A DNA stretch of 64,000 nucleotides, taken from assembly GCA_031181145.1 (NCBI GenBank), contig JAPSLB010000012.1, forward strand, positions 21,611 through 85,610. Reading direction: 5' to 3'. Source of the DNA: Microvirga sp. Lineage in GTDB: Bacteria > Pseudomonadota > Alphaproteobacteria > Rhizobiales > Beijerinckiaceae. Each line of letters starts with the position of its first letter. Position 1 is the stretch's first letter. A model generated the notes under the pieces. It was not told the origin of the DNA and did no database searches. It saw nothing but the letters and a program-made list of their open reading frames with translations. Shown in pieces: positions 39,101 to 48,851 of the stretch. A program made the translations under genes and the position numbers.

Positions 39101-40984
39101 TCAGGCGCCTGTTACCGCCATCTCAGGTTCCGGCACCCTGATGCGATGCCGCCGCATCAGCCACAGCAGGACGAAGGCCAGGGTCGCAACCCCAAGCCCG
39201 TACCAGGTCGGGAACACGGACAGGACGGCGATCGCCAGCAGGACGGCTGCGTTGAGCACGCGGGACGCAAAGAACTGCGCGCCGCCGAAGAACAGCGCGA
39301 ATGCCATCGTGAAAACCACTCCCGAGACGACGGCCTCGGCAATGTCGAACCATGTGCCGGAGGCAAGCATGCCCGGATAGGCTAGGAACATGAAGGGGAT
39401 CACGTAGGTCACCGCACCCAGCTTGCAGGCCTCGCGGGCGACCGCCGTCCAACTGGTCTGGGCGATCCCCGCAGCCACGAACACGGCGACACAGACGGGC
39501 GGAGTGATGACCGAGATGGTCGCGTAGTAGAAGACGAACATGTGCGCAACGATCGGCTCGATGCCGACCTTGATCAGTGCAGGAGCCAGCACGGCGGCGA
39601 CCAAGACGTAGGCCGCCGTGGTCGGTATGCCCATACCCAACACCATGCAGACCAGGGCCGTCACGAGCGCGATCAGCCAGATCGAATCCGCTGCAAGGCT
39701 GACGATCAGCGAGGAAAGCGTCACGCCGAGGCCCGTCAGGTTGACCATGCTCACCAAGATCTGGGCAGCCGCCAGCAATACACCGATCATCACGAGAGCC
39801 CGGCCCGCGTCCTCCAGGCTATTGACGATCAAGCGGATCGCCTTCCGAAGGTCGGGCAGGGACCGGACGTTCAGCAGGAGGTAGGAGGCGAAGAGGCCGG
39901 TCACGCCCAAGAAGGCGGCGGATTGCACCGAGCGTCCCGTCAGGAGGCCGTACAGGAGCGCCGCGAAGGCGGCGATAATCGGGCCGATCCGACGCGGGGC
40001 AAGGACGCTGGACCAGGGCGGCATCTCGGACTCGGGAACGATCCTCAGCCCCCGGTTCAGCGCGATGAAGTGGATCGTCGCGAAACATCCGAGATAGTAG
40101 AGGAACGCCGGCAGCAGGGCAGCCTTGGCCAGATCGAAGTAGCTGCGCCCGATGATCTCCGCCATGACGAAGGCGGCCGCACCCATGACGGGAGGAGCGA
40201 TCTGTCCGCCCGTTGAGGCCACTGCCTCGATCCCGCCCGCCAGCGCGGGCGAATATCCCAACCGCTTCATCAGCGGGATCGTGAAGTTCCCGGTCGTCGC
40301 AACGTTCGCGACTGCGCTGCCGCTGATGGTGCCGAAGAGGCCCGATGCGACGGTGCCGATCTTCGCGGCACCGCCGGGGCTGCGCCCGCTCAGGCGGATG
40401 GCGAGGTCCATAAAGGTCTGCCCGCCGCCGGTGAAGAGGAGGACGCTGCCGAATAGGATGAATGCCCCGATGGTGGTGCTGGCCACGCCAACGAGCAGCC
40501 CCCAGATACCCAGGTCACCGAGAAGCAGCGTCTCCGTCACGAAGTCGACGTCGAATCCCCTGTGGCCGAGCGTTCCCGGGATGTACTGGCCGAGCAGGGC
40601 GTAAGCGATGCCAGAAAGGGTGATCACCGGGAAAATGCCGCCGATGGCCCGGCGGGACACCTCCAGGATCGTCAGGACGATGCCCACCGTGAGCGCAATG
40701 TCCGCGTAGGTCGCCGTCGGGAGTCCGTTCATGATCTCGTCGTAGTTGACGATGACGTAGGAGCAGGCCCCGATGGAGACGGCGGCAAGCCCCAGGTCGG
40801 CGAGGATTCCCGCTGGACGCCAGCGCTTGCCGGCGCCCAGCGGGAACATGAGAAGGCCGAGGCATATCACCAGGGCCAAGAAGATCGCCCTTTGGATCAG
40901 TCCCTCGAACGATCCAAAGGCGGATGTGTAGAGTATGAAGACGCCCAGGAGGACGGCCATTCCCTTTGTCAGTCCGGCTTGCAC
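39101..40984 (-). CDS. TRAP transporter fused (4TM/12TM) permease
   Basis: 627 aa polytopic protein; SVLLFTGGGQTFMDLAIRLSGRSPGGAAKIGTVASGLFGTISGSAVANVATTGNFTIPLMKR, GMGIPTTAAYVLVAAVLAPALI. Confidence 0.94.
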   Translation of the reverse strand: MQAGLTKGMAVLLGVFILYTSAFGSFEGLIQRAIFLALVICLGLLMFPLGAGKRWRPAGILADLGLAAVSIGACSYVIVNYDEIMNGLPTATYADIALTVGIVLTILEVSRRAIGGIFPVITLSGIAYALLGQYIPGTLGHRGFDVDFVTETLLLGDLGIWGLLVGVASTTIGAFILFGSVLLFTGGGQTFMDLAIRLSGRSPGGAAKIGTVASGLFGTISGSAVANVATTGNFTIPLMKRLGYSPALAGGIEAVASTGGQIAPPVMGAAAFVMAEIIGRSYFDLAKAALLPAFLYYLGCFATIHFIALNRGLRIVPESEMPPWSSVLAPRRIGPIIAAFAALLYGLLTGRSVQSAAFLGVTGLFASYLLLNVRSLPDLRKAIRLIVNSLEDAGRALVMIGVLLAAAQILVSMVNLTGLGVTLSSLIVSLAADSIWLIALVTALVCMVLGMGIPTTAAYVLVAAVLAPALIKVGIEPIVAHMFVFYYATISVITPPVCVAVFVAAGIAQTSWTAVAREACKLGAVTYVIPFMFLAYPGMLASGTWFDIAEAVVSGVVFTMAFALFFGGAQFFASRVLNAAVLLAIAVLSVFPTWYGLGVATLAFVLLWLMRRHRIRVPEPEMAVTGA

Positions 40985-41011
40985 GCTGCGACCCTCCCGC
41001 CCACGAGTTCC

Positions 41012-41980
41012 TTAGGACGACTTCGGCATCAGATTTGCCGGGATCTCGACGTTCTTCTCCTTGAGGTAGCGAACGACGCCTGGGTGGAGAGGAACCGTCC
41101 CGTTCTCGAGCGTCAGCTTGATCATGTCGGCTCCCTTGAGGCTGTCGAGCGCCGCGGCCTGGACCGTCTGGTCCTCGAAGACGGCCTTCGCGATCTGGTA
41201 TGCGACCTCGTCCGACATTCCGGGACGGGCATGCACGGCCAGACCGAAGCTCCAGGTGCTGTAGGCGGGCACGCCGTCGGCGGCGCCAGCCGGGATGTTG
41301 ACAACGGAGAGATCCGGAAACTTATCGGCGACGACCTTCTGCTGCTCGGGCGTCAGCGACAGGACGCGGACCGGCGTGAGGGTGGCGATGTCGAGGGAGG
41401 ATCCATCCAGCTTGTCGCCCACGCCGGACTTGACGTAACCGATGACGCGATTGTCCTTGATCGAATCGACGATGTCCGTCGTCGAGCCGCGGACATACTC
41501 AGGCGAGACATCGAGGGCCTTAAAGACCGCCTCTGCCGTCTTCTCCGTCGCCGAACCCTTCAACCCGGGATTAAAGCGCTTTCCTTTCAAGTCAGCTAGT
41601 GATGTGACGCCGCTGTCGGCGCGCACGATCACGTTCTGCGGTGCGGGCGAGTAGACGAAGAGCAGGCGGCTGTCGACCTTTCTACCTTCGAACTCGCCCT
41701 CCCCGGCAAAGGCTTGGTAGCCGACGTTCGTCGTGACGAGGCCGAGATCGATCTGATTGCGGCCAATGCGCCGGAGGTTGTCGACGGTCGCGCCCGTCTC
41801 GACGACCGAGCTTTCGACTTTGGGAACCTTGCCGTTGATCAACTGCGACAGGGCGACGAAGTAGCCGTATTGGCTCGACGATGCCGAGGAGGCGCCGATC
41901 AGAAGCTTCTCCTGAGCCACGACCGGCGTCGACACTGCGACGACACAGGCGGCAAGCGCCACGATCCAACTGCGGTTCAT
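41012..41980 (-). CDS. TAXI-family TRAP transporter solute-binding protein
   Basis: MNRSWIVALAACVVAVSTPVVAQEKLLIGASSASSSQYGYFVALSQLINGKVPKVESSVVETGATVDNLRRIGRNQIDLGLVTTNVGYQAFAG. Confidence 0.93.
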   Translation of the reverse strand: MNRSWIVALAACVVAVSTPVVAQEKLLIGASSASSSQYGYFVALSQLINGKVPKVESSVVETGATVDNLRRIGRNQIDLGLVTTNVGYQAFAGEGEFEGRKVDSRLLFVYSPAPQNVIVRADSGVTSLADLKGKRFNPGLKGSATEKTAEAVFKALDVSPEYVRGSTTDIVDSIKDNRVIGYVKSGVGDKLDGSSLDIATLTPVRVLSLTPEQQKVVADKFPDLSVVNIPAGAADGVPAYSTWSFGLAVHARPGMSDEVAYQIAKAVFEDQTVQAAALDSLKGADMIKLTLENGTVPLHPGVVRYLKEKNVEIPANLMPKSS

Positions 41981-42345
41981 GCTGTTATTTCCTCCCTTAA
42001 TTGTAGGATTGTCTCCGGGACCCATACGGGTATCGACAGGACAAGGAATGCGTTTGTCTTGCCGTGTCCATCAAGGTTCAGCGCATCGTTGACGCCGCCC
42101 TCGAGAACATCATCGATCACGAAGTTGAGCGCCCCCAGCCGGGGCAGCTCGTACCGCTCGACCTTTGTCGGCCGACGGTGGCTGAACAGTTCGGCGACAC
42201 GCTCGGCGGTCACTTGCTCCCGGATGACCGGGAAGAACTCGGCGCGGTAGGCGATGACGCTGATGTTGATGCGGTTTCCCTTGTCACCGGTCCGGCCATG
42301 GGCGAGGCGATGCAGAGGAGTTTCGATGAGGCGGGACATGTCCAT
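41977..42345 (-). CDS. AtuA-associated C-terminal-domain protein
   Basis: MDMSRLIETPLHRLAHGRTGDKGNRINISVIAYRAEFFPVIREQVTAERVAELFSHRRPTKVERYELPRLGALNFVIDDVLEGGVNDALNLDGHGKTNAFLVL. Confidence 0.85.
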   Translation of the reverse strand: MDMSRLIETPLHRLAHGRTGDKGNRINISVIAYRAEFFPVIREQVTAERVAELFSHRRPTKVERYELPRLGALNFVIDDVLEGGVNDALNLDGHGKTNAFLVLSIPVWVPETILQLREEITA

Positions 42346-42353
42346 TATGGCAC

Positions 42354-43712
42354 TCAATCCATCATTTCCACGTTCGGCTTCACGAGCTCGCGCTGGATGT
42401 AGCCCGAGGCGGTTGCAATCCGCCTGCGCACCGCGCTTCTCACCCCGCCTCCTCCGGCAGGTCCGCATGTGTAGAGGGCAAGAACCTCCTCACCAGCGCG
42501 CTCCGCTGTCCGGCGGTCCGGCGCGGCTACGGCAATGCGCATACGGACATCGCCGGAGTGAGCGAAGTAACCGTCGAGCCACGCCCCTGCATCATCGTTG
42601 AACACGCTCGCCACGCCGATGATGTCGCCGCGAACTCTCACGTTAGGACCAACGTGCCCGATACGCCGCTGCACGACGTCCATGGCGAGCCTCGCCCGTT
42701 CGGCGGCATTGGGGCCTGCATACGAGATCTCGCCCTCGCCCAGCCAGCCGCCATCGTATCCGACGGTCACCTTCAGACGGTCAGGCCGCTGGTGGCCTGC
42801 AGCACCCGTGACCGAGACCTGGTTAGGAGCGATGCCCGCCACCTCCACCTCTGTCACGTCGAGCGTGATATCGGGCGTGAGGTAGCGTGCGGGATCGTGG
42901 ATCTCGTACAGCATCTGCTCGATCACCGTGCGCCGATCCACCAAGCCACCGGTGTCGTGGGCCTTCATAACGGTGAAGCGGCCGTCCGCCTCCATCGAGA
43001 CGATGGGAAATCCGATCATGTGCGGGTCGGGCACATTCTTGAATCCGGGATCGGCGAAGTAGCCGCCGGTCACTTGGGCGCCGCACTCCAGGAGATGCCC
43101 GGCAAGGGTTCCGGAAGCGATGAGTCGATGCTCATCAAGCGACCAACCGTGATGATGGATGAAGGGTGCAAGGGCCAAGGACGGATCCGCCACTCGCCCG
43201 GTGACGACGACGTCTGCTCCGGCGACGAGGGCCTCCACGAGCGGGGCGGCCCCCACATACGCATTGGCGGAGATGAACTCGCCTCTTGGGAAGGGGGCTC
43301 CGTCCTCCTGCTCCAGAGCCGATACTGCTCCACTCGCGATCAGGTCGTCTCCCGTGACCACGGCGATACGCATCTTGCGGCAGCCTAGCCGGCGTCCCAA
43401 CGCATGAATTGTCCGTGCAGCCGCATGAGGATTGGCGGCGCCGAAATTCCCGAGAATGCGAATATTGTAGGTAAGGCAGGCATCGAGAACTGGTTCGAGC
43501 ATTCGCTCGAGCAACGGCTCAAACCCGTTTTCGGGATTCTGCTGGCGGGCCAATTGAGCGAGAGCCAGCGTCCGCTCGCCCAAGGTCTCGAACATGATGG
43601 CGGCCGGTCTCCCGGAGCGGATCAGCGTACGGACGACGGGCTCAGGAGCGTCCAGGCGATCTCCCGAGAAACCTGCGCCACAGCCGACGAGAATCGGAGC
43701 GTTATCGCCCAT
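42354..43712 (-). CDS. Acyclic terpene utilisation AtuA-family protein
   Basis: MGDNAPILVGCGAGFSGDRLDAPEPVVRTLIRSGRPAAIMFETLGERTLALAQLARQQNPENGFEPLLERML. Confidence 0.9.
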   Translation of the reverse strand: MGDNAPILVGCGAGFSGDRLDAPEPVVRTLIRSGRPAAIMFETLGERTLALAQLARQQNPENGFEPLLERMLEPVLDACLTYNIRILGNFGAANPHAAARTIHALGRRLGCRKMRIAVVTGDDLIASGAVSALEQEDGAPFPRGEFISANAYVGAAPLVEALVAGADVVVTGRVADPSLALAPFIHHHGWSLDEHRLIASGTLAGHLLECGAQVTGGYFADPGFKNVPDPHMIGFPIVSMEADGRFTVMKAHDTGGLVDRRTVIEQMLYEIHDPARYLTPDITLDVTEVEVAGIAPNQVSVTGAAGHQRPDRLKVTVGYDGGWLGEGEISYAGPNAAERARLAMDVVQRRIGHVGPNVRVRGDIIGVASVFNDDAGAWLDGYFAHSGDVRMRIAVAAPDRRTAERAGEEVLALYTCGPAGGGGVRSAVRRRIATASGYIQRELVKPNVEMMD

Positions 43713-43791
43713 ACATCGGCTCCTCCCGAGCGTTTCCTGCCAAGCGATTATTGCTTTTGCTTCCATACAAGCTGCGGGAGGTCCACTTATT

Positions 43792-43826
43792 TGACAAATC
43801 GATTTATCGGATCAATCTATTTGTCA
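43792..43826. promoter_or_regulatory. Inverted repeat operator between the AtuA operon and the divergent LysR gene
   Basis: TGACAAATCGATT (43792-43804) and AATCTATTTGTCA (43814-43826): 12/13 complementary arms, 9-nt spacer, reaching the LysR start codon. Confidence 0.65.
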
Positions 43827-44725
43827 TGGTTATGGATCTCAGCATCCGGCAGCTCCGCGCCTTTCGCGCCGTTGCCGAAGTCGGCAGCTTCAGTGAGGCT
43901 GCGGTACGCCTGCATCTGTCCCAGCCAGCCTTGAGCGCCACAATCCAAAAGCTTGAGGATGCTGTACAGGCGCGCCTGTTCGACCGCACGACACGGCAGG
44001 TTCTCCTGACCCCCGAGGGTGAGGAACTGTTTCGGCTCTCAAGTCGCCTCGTCGACGAGTTCGAGGCCGTGACGGACAACCTCCAAGATTACCTGGAGCG
44101 CCGCCGCGGCCGCATCGTCGTGGCTGCCCTTCCGTCGCTAGCCGCCGTGACGCTGCCTCCTGCCCTCGCCCGCCTCAAATCGCAGCACCCGGGAATCGAC
44201 ATCCTCGTCCGAGACACCTTGCATGGAGAGATCCTGGATCTGGTTGAGAGCGGGATCGCGGACTTTGGACTGACGGTCCCCCCTTCGACCAGCAAGAGGC
44301 TCGACTTCGAGCCGCTGATCGTCGACCGTTTCGTCATGGTATGCGCGCGCAATCACCCCCTGGCGTCCCATGAGTGGGTAACGTGGAGCCAGATGGTGCA
44401 ATACCCGATCATCACGATGGCGAAGACGTCGAGCGTGCGCCAATACATTGACGCAGCCTGCGCCCAGGCGTGCATCGAATCGTCCAGCCAGTACGACGCC
44501 GAGCACCTCGCAACGGTCGGTGCCCTGGTCAAGGAAGGACTGGGTATCGCGGCCCTGCCTTCTCTGTCGATGCCGCTTTTGCAGTTTGCCGATCTGGCCG
44601 AAATTCCAATCACGGCACCCGAAGTCCAGCGGACCATGGGGATCATAAAGCGGACAGGGCGTTCACCTTCAGTTGCAGCCAGGGCGCTGATCGACCTGTT
44701 GACCGCAATACATCTTCCCGGCTGA
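43826..44725 (+). CDS. LysR-family transcriptional regulator
   Basis: MDLSIRQLRAFRAVAEVGSFSEAAVRLHLSQPALSATIQKLEDAVQARLFDRTTRQVLLTPEGEELFRLSSRL; start could also be 43832. Confidence 0.95.
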   Translation: MVMDLSIRQLRAFRAVAEVGSFSEAAVRLHLSQPALSATIQKLEDAVQARLFDRTTRQVLLTPEGEELFRLSSRLVDEFEAVTDNLQDYLERRRGRIVVAALPSLAAVTLPPALARLKSQHPGIDILVRDTLHGEILDLVESGIADFGLTVPPSTSKRLDFEPLIVDRFVMVCARNHPLASHEWVTWSQMVQYPIITMAKTSSVRQYIDAACAQACIESSSQYDAEHLATVGALVKEGLGIAALPSLSMPLLQFADLAEIPITAPEVQRTMGIIKRTGRSPSVAARALIDLLTAIHLPG

Positions 44726-45001
44726 ACGACAGCTTCGGGTCAGACCAGGAAATTGGCGAGCCTCCAGCAATGTCGGCCCTTTCCTTTTCGGCAATCACAT
44801 CATCGGTCCTGTGTACCTCGTTCGTACTTCACAAGCGGGAACACTCTTGCGCGACGGCGTGCTCCAAGAGGGGAATCCAGATGTGATGCCAAATCAGGCT
44901 GGTTTGAAGCGCTGGGCTGAAGCCTCAGTACTGTTGCATGACACACGGCGCACCTGGGCATCCATATGAGAGAGTTTATGCGCCCTAGTGCATGGCACCT
45001 A

Positions 45002-45916
45002 TTACATGGCGCTTGGCATTCCCAGGCGCCGGGAGACATCCAACGCGATCTTGTCTAGTTCATCAATGCAATCCTGGAGAATCTGGGAAGGTCTCGACGC
45101 CAGCGGGAAGAGCAAAAGGGTTCTAAAATGCACAGCCGGCGCGAACGGCTTCAGGATCAAACCGTTGTTCATGTATACCTCAGCTGTCAGAGGATTGACG
45201 AGACCGCATCCCAACTTGGCTTGAACCATCGAACAGACAGTTGAGGAAAAGGGCGTTTCGAGAACGACCCGCGGTTGGACGTTGGCCGCGGCAAGAATGG
45301 AGTCAGCCTCTCTGCGTGTCGTATCCTCCGGCGCCAGTGCTATGAACTCTTCGCCTTGCAGATGGGCTGGTGTCACGACGTCGATATCTTCCAAGCGATG
45401 CCCTGGATATACCGCGAGACATGCCCGGCACGTCATAAATGGTCGGGCAATAACACCGGTTACGTCTACCTCGTCCGCTGCGATCCCAAGGTCGAACTGC
45501 CCTGACGCGATCAGGTCGCGAATAGTAGAGGAAAGATGTGCCTGCAGCGTGATAGCGACCTGTGGATGCCTGTTTCGGAATTGACGAAGGGCCCGCGGCA
45601 CGATGTTGGTGCTCAACGCCGACAGGCTTGCAAGCCGGATCTCGCCGGAGCCGAAGTCTCGTATTCTGGCTGCTGCGGTGCGCAAACGAGCCATCCCGAG
45701 GAAGGACGCCTCGACCTCCCGCTGAAAGAGCTTGCCTTCCGGCGTCGGGACCATTCGCCCCTTCGTCCGTTCGAAGAGCGGAAATCCGATAGACCGCTCC
45801 AGTTCCTGGATTGCCTTGCTGACGGCCGGCTGCGAGATTCGGAGAACTTCCGCGGCCCGCGAGGCTGTACCTGCCGTCATAACGGCGTGAAACACGTCAA
45901 TCTGCCGTTGGTTCAT
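45002..45916 (-). CDS. LysR-family transcriptional regulator
   Basis: MNQRQIDVFHAVMTAGTASRAAEVLRISQPAVSKAIQELERSIGFPLFERTKGRMVPTPEGKLFQREVEASF. Confidence 0.95.
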   Translation of the reverse strand: MNQRQIDVFHAVMTAGTASRAAEVLRISQPAVSKAIQELERSIGFPLFERTKGRMVPTPEGKLFQREVEASFLGMARLRTAAARIRDFGSGEIRLASLSALSTNIVPRALRQFRNRHPQVAITLQAHLSSTIRDLIASGQFDLGIAADEVDVTGVIARPFMTCRACLAVYPGHRLEDIDVVTPAHLQGEEFIALAPEDTTRREADSILAAANVQPRVVLETPFSSTVCSMVQAKLGCGLVNPLTAEVYMNNGLILKPFAPAVHFRTLLLFPLASRPSQILQDCIDELDKIALDVSRRLGMPSAM

Positions 45917-46027
45917 GTCCTATTCCGTTTTTGGCCCAGCGCATATAACCTGGAAGAATAGACTACCTCAATCATCATATTGGACTGAATAAGGGGGCTA
46001 TGGTCTAGTTTCGGCTCAGCAAGGATA

Positions 46028-47233
46028 ATGTGTATGAGCGATTGGACCGATTGTGTGATTTCGTCAGAAGCGAGCCGAGAGGGCTTCGCGAGTTTGGGGA
46101 TCCCGGTTTATCGAGCCTCCACCATCCCTTTCCCTGACGCCAAGAGCTACCAGACCCGCCACGAGCGTGGGGACGATGGGTATAGCTACGGCTTGTCGGG
46201 AACACCGACCTCTCGCTCGCTCGCGCAAAAGATTACCGCTCTTCAGCAAGGCCTAAGGACGTTTCTGGTCCCGTCGGGACAGGCCGCGATCACGGTTGCC
46301 ATTCTGTCGTTCGTGCAGGCCGGAGATCGTATTCTGATCGCCGATACGGTCTACCCGCCGCTGCGCGACTTTGCAGAGCGTGATCTCCGACGCCTTGGGG
46401 TCGATATCGCATTCTACGATCCTATGGCTCCTGACGAGCTAGAGCACATCATATGCGGTAAGACCCGGCTGATCTGGGCCGAGTCGCCAGGCTCCACGAC
46501 GATGGAGGTTCAGGACATGGCTCGCCTTGCCGACATCGCCCATCGGCATGGTGCCCTACTGGCGTGTGACAACACATGGGCAACCCCGTTGTATTTCAAG
46601 CCGCTTGCTCACGGTGCCGACATCGTCGTAGAAGCCCTGACAAAGTATTTTTCTGGTCACTCCGATGTCCTGATGGGGGCAATTACGGTTCGCGATCAGA
46701 CCGCAGCTGCGGCCATCAAGGGAAAACTCAGCCGTCTCGGCATTGGAGTATCGCCTGATGATTGCTCACTGGTCCTGCGTGGAATGGAGACTATGCCCAT
46801 CCGTCTCCAATACTCGTCCGAGGTCACGAAGCGCTTGCTTTCCTCGATCGCCGAGCAACCAACCGTGGATCGAATTCTCTACCCTGCTTTGAGCACATGT
46901 CCGGGCCACGAAATCTGGAAACGCGACTTCAAGGGTGCAAGCAGTGTTTTCGGGATCGTCTTCACGCCCGATGCAACACCGCACGTCTTCGCGGCGCTCG
47001 ATGAATTCAGGGTATTCGTCATCGGGGCATCGTGGGGTGGGACGCGGAGCCTGGTCGCTCCGATGCCTGTCAAGGCGAACCGCACCGCAAAGCCCTGGGA
47101 GGGAGAGGACCTCGTCCTGCGTGTCAGCATCGGCGTAGAATCGTTTGCCGATCTCCAGGACGACCTCGACCGGTTCTTCAATCACCTGAACCGGCACTCT
47201 GTAGCGGCCACTCTGGCTGCTCAGTCCACCTGA
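46028..47233 (+). CDS. Cys/Met metabolism PLP-dependent enzyme, cystathionine beta-lyase-like
   Basis: YGLSGTPTSRSLAQKITALQQGLRTFLVPSGQAAITVAILSFVQAGDRILIADTVY; ACDNTWATPLYFKPLAHGADIVVEALTKYFSGHSDVLMG. Confidence 0.93.
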   Translation: MCMSDWTDCVISSEASREGFASLGIPVYRASTIPFPDAKSYQTRHERGDDGYSYGLSGTPTSRSLAQKITALQQGLRTFLVPSGQAAITVAILSFVQAGDRILIADTVYPPLRDFAERDLRRLGVDIAFYDPMAPDELEHIICGKTRLIWAESPGSTTMEVQDMARLADIAHRHGALLACDNTWATPLYFKPLAHGADIVVEALTKYFSGHSDVLMGAITVRDQTAAAAIKGKLSRLGIGVSPDDCSLVLRGMETMPIRLQYSSEVTKRLLSSIAEQPTVDRILYPALSTCPGHEIWKRDFKGASSVFGIVFTPDATPHVFAALDEFRVFVIGASWGGTRSLVAPMPVKANRTAKPWEGEDLVLRVSIGVESFADLQDDLDRFFNHLNRHSVAATLAAQST

Positions 47234-47280
47234 GAAGCCACTACCTTTACATATTCAAGCAACAAAGAGAGGGAAACGTG

Positions 47281-48159
47281 ATGCTGAAGATGACCAGAAG
47301 AGTATCGATCAAGGCGAGTCTCGCTGCAGTTGCCCTGATGGCGATCGGGAGCGGATCCGCAGCGCATGCGCAGACGGGGGCCAGGGAGCGCCTTGCGTCC
47401 GGAAAGTTGACCATCGGAATCCATAACCGGGCACCTTGGGGTTTCCGCAGCGGCACAGGCGAAGTAAGCGGGTATCATCCCGACCTCGTCAAGGCGGCTC
47501 TTGAACCGCTCGGGATCAAAGAAATCAACTTCGTCATCACCGAGTTCGGCGCGCTCATTCCGGGATTGAACGCCAACCGGTTCGACATGATTGCGTCCGG
47601 CATTGCCATTACCCCAAAGCGTTGCCAGGAGGTAATCTTCAGTGAGCCGGATCTGGCGGTGGGCGACGGCCTCATCGTAAAGCAGGGCAACCCGCAGAAC
47701 ATCCATAGCTATGCCGATTTTGCCAAGAACCCGAAGCTCCGGCTTGCCGGCGGAAGAGGCACGGAGAACACCAAGAACGCCATTGCTGCAGGCGTCCCCG
47801 AGAATCAGATCCTGCAACTGAATGAATCGACGGACCTGGTCTCGGCGGTGATCGGCGGCCGTGCCGATGCCGCAACGCTGTCCGCTCCCAGCGTTGTCGC
47901 GTTTCTCCAGGACAAGAACGTCAAAGGCCTTGAAAGAGCAACGCCCTTTACCGGCCTGATGCGGGAGGATGGGCGCCCTGCGGCAATGTACACCGCGATC
48001 GCCTTCCGGTCCGACGATACGGCCCTTCGGGATCTTTTCAACGAGAGGCTCGCGAAGCTGAAAGCCGATGGCACGGTGCGGAAGATCATGGAGACCTACG
48101 GCTTCACTGACGCAGAGACGGCCCCTGACATCAAGACCGCGGACATCTGTAAGGGATAG
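47281..48159 (+). CDS. Amino-acid-type ABC transporter substrate-binding protein (EhuB-like)
   Basis: Signal peptide, then GKLTIGIHNRAPWGFRSGTGEVSGYHPDLVKAALEPLGIKEINFVITEFGALIPGLNANRFDMIASGIAITPKRCQEVIFSEP. Confidence 0.9.
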   Translation: MLKMTRRVSIKASLAAVALMAIGSGSAAHAQTGARERLASGKLTIGIHNRAPWGFRSGTGEVSGYHPDLVKAALEPLGIKEINFVITEFGALIPGLNANRFDMIASGIAITPKRCQEVIFSEPDLAVGDGLIVKQGNPQNIHSYADFAKNPKLRLAGGRGTENTKNAIAAGVPENQILQLNESTDLVSAVIGGRADAATLSAPSVVAFLQDKNVKGLERATPFTGLMREDGRPAAMYTAIAFRSDDTALRDLFNERLAKLKADGTVRKIMETYGFTDAETAPDIKTADICKG

Positions 48160-48191
48160 TAGGCTCTGGTCACCGACAAGGATTCCTTAGA

Positions 48192-48851
48192 ATGAGTTTT
48201 GTCGACATCCTGATCGGCATTTTCGATGGGTTCGGCGTCACAGCCTCCGTTACTCTATGGGGGATGGCCTACGCCGTACCTTTTGCCCTCGTCTTTGGAA
48301 TCCTCCAGCATTTCACGACGGGACCGGTACGCTTCGCTGTGACCTCGATCATCGAGTTCTGGCGCAGTTCGCCGGTCATCGTCCTGCTGTTCGTGTTCTA
48401 TTATACGCTTCCAACGATTGGGATCACCCTATCCGGGATCACCGTGGCTGCCATGGCTCTCGGGCTCAACATCGGCGGTTATGGCAGCCAGGCAGTACGA
48501 GCTGCGCTCCAGTCTCTCGACCCCGGACAGGTTGAGGCAGGAAAGGCACTCGGTCTGCGCCGCATCCAAATCCTGATGCTGATCGAACTGCCGCAGGCGT
48601 TTAAGGCGATGACGCCGACCTTCATCAACCAGTTCATTCAGCTCATCAAGGGAACCGCCTTGGTTTCGCTTATTACGCTGACGGACATGACATTTCGCGC
48701 GAAGGAGATCTCACAGCTGCAATATGACCCGGTTGGGACGTATACGGCACTCCTCGTGGCATATTTTATCGTTTGCTACCCGGCGACCATATTCGGGCGG
48801 TGGGTCGAGAAGCGCGTAGCGATCAGCGAAAGGACTCAAGGTGAAATTTAA
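48192..48851 (+). CDS. Amino-acid-type ABC transporter permease (EhuC-like)
   Basis: FWRSSPVIVLLFVFYYTLP...LNIGGYGSQAVRAALQSLDPGQVEAGKALGLRRIQILMLIELPQAFKAM. Confidence 0.9.
   Translation: MSFVDILIGIFDGFGVTASVTLWGMAYAVPFALVFGILQHFTTGPVRFAVTSIIEFWRSSPVIVLLFVFYYTLPTIGITLSGITVAAMALGLNIGGYGSQAVRAALQSLDPGQVEAGKALGLRRIQILMLIELPQAFKAMTPTFINQFIQLIKGTALVSLITLTDMTFRAKEISQLQYDPVGTYTALLVAYFIVCYPATIFGRWVEKRVAISERTQGEI

Noticed and set aside
39542-40216. 224-aa plus-strand ORF (and 40562-41599)
   Set aside because: Antisense to the TRAP permease and TAXI SBP genes; D/R/H/Q-rich composition typical of shadows.
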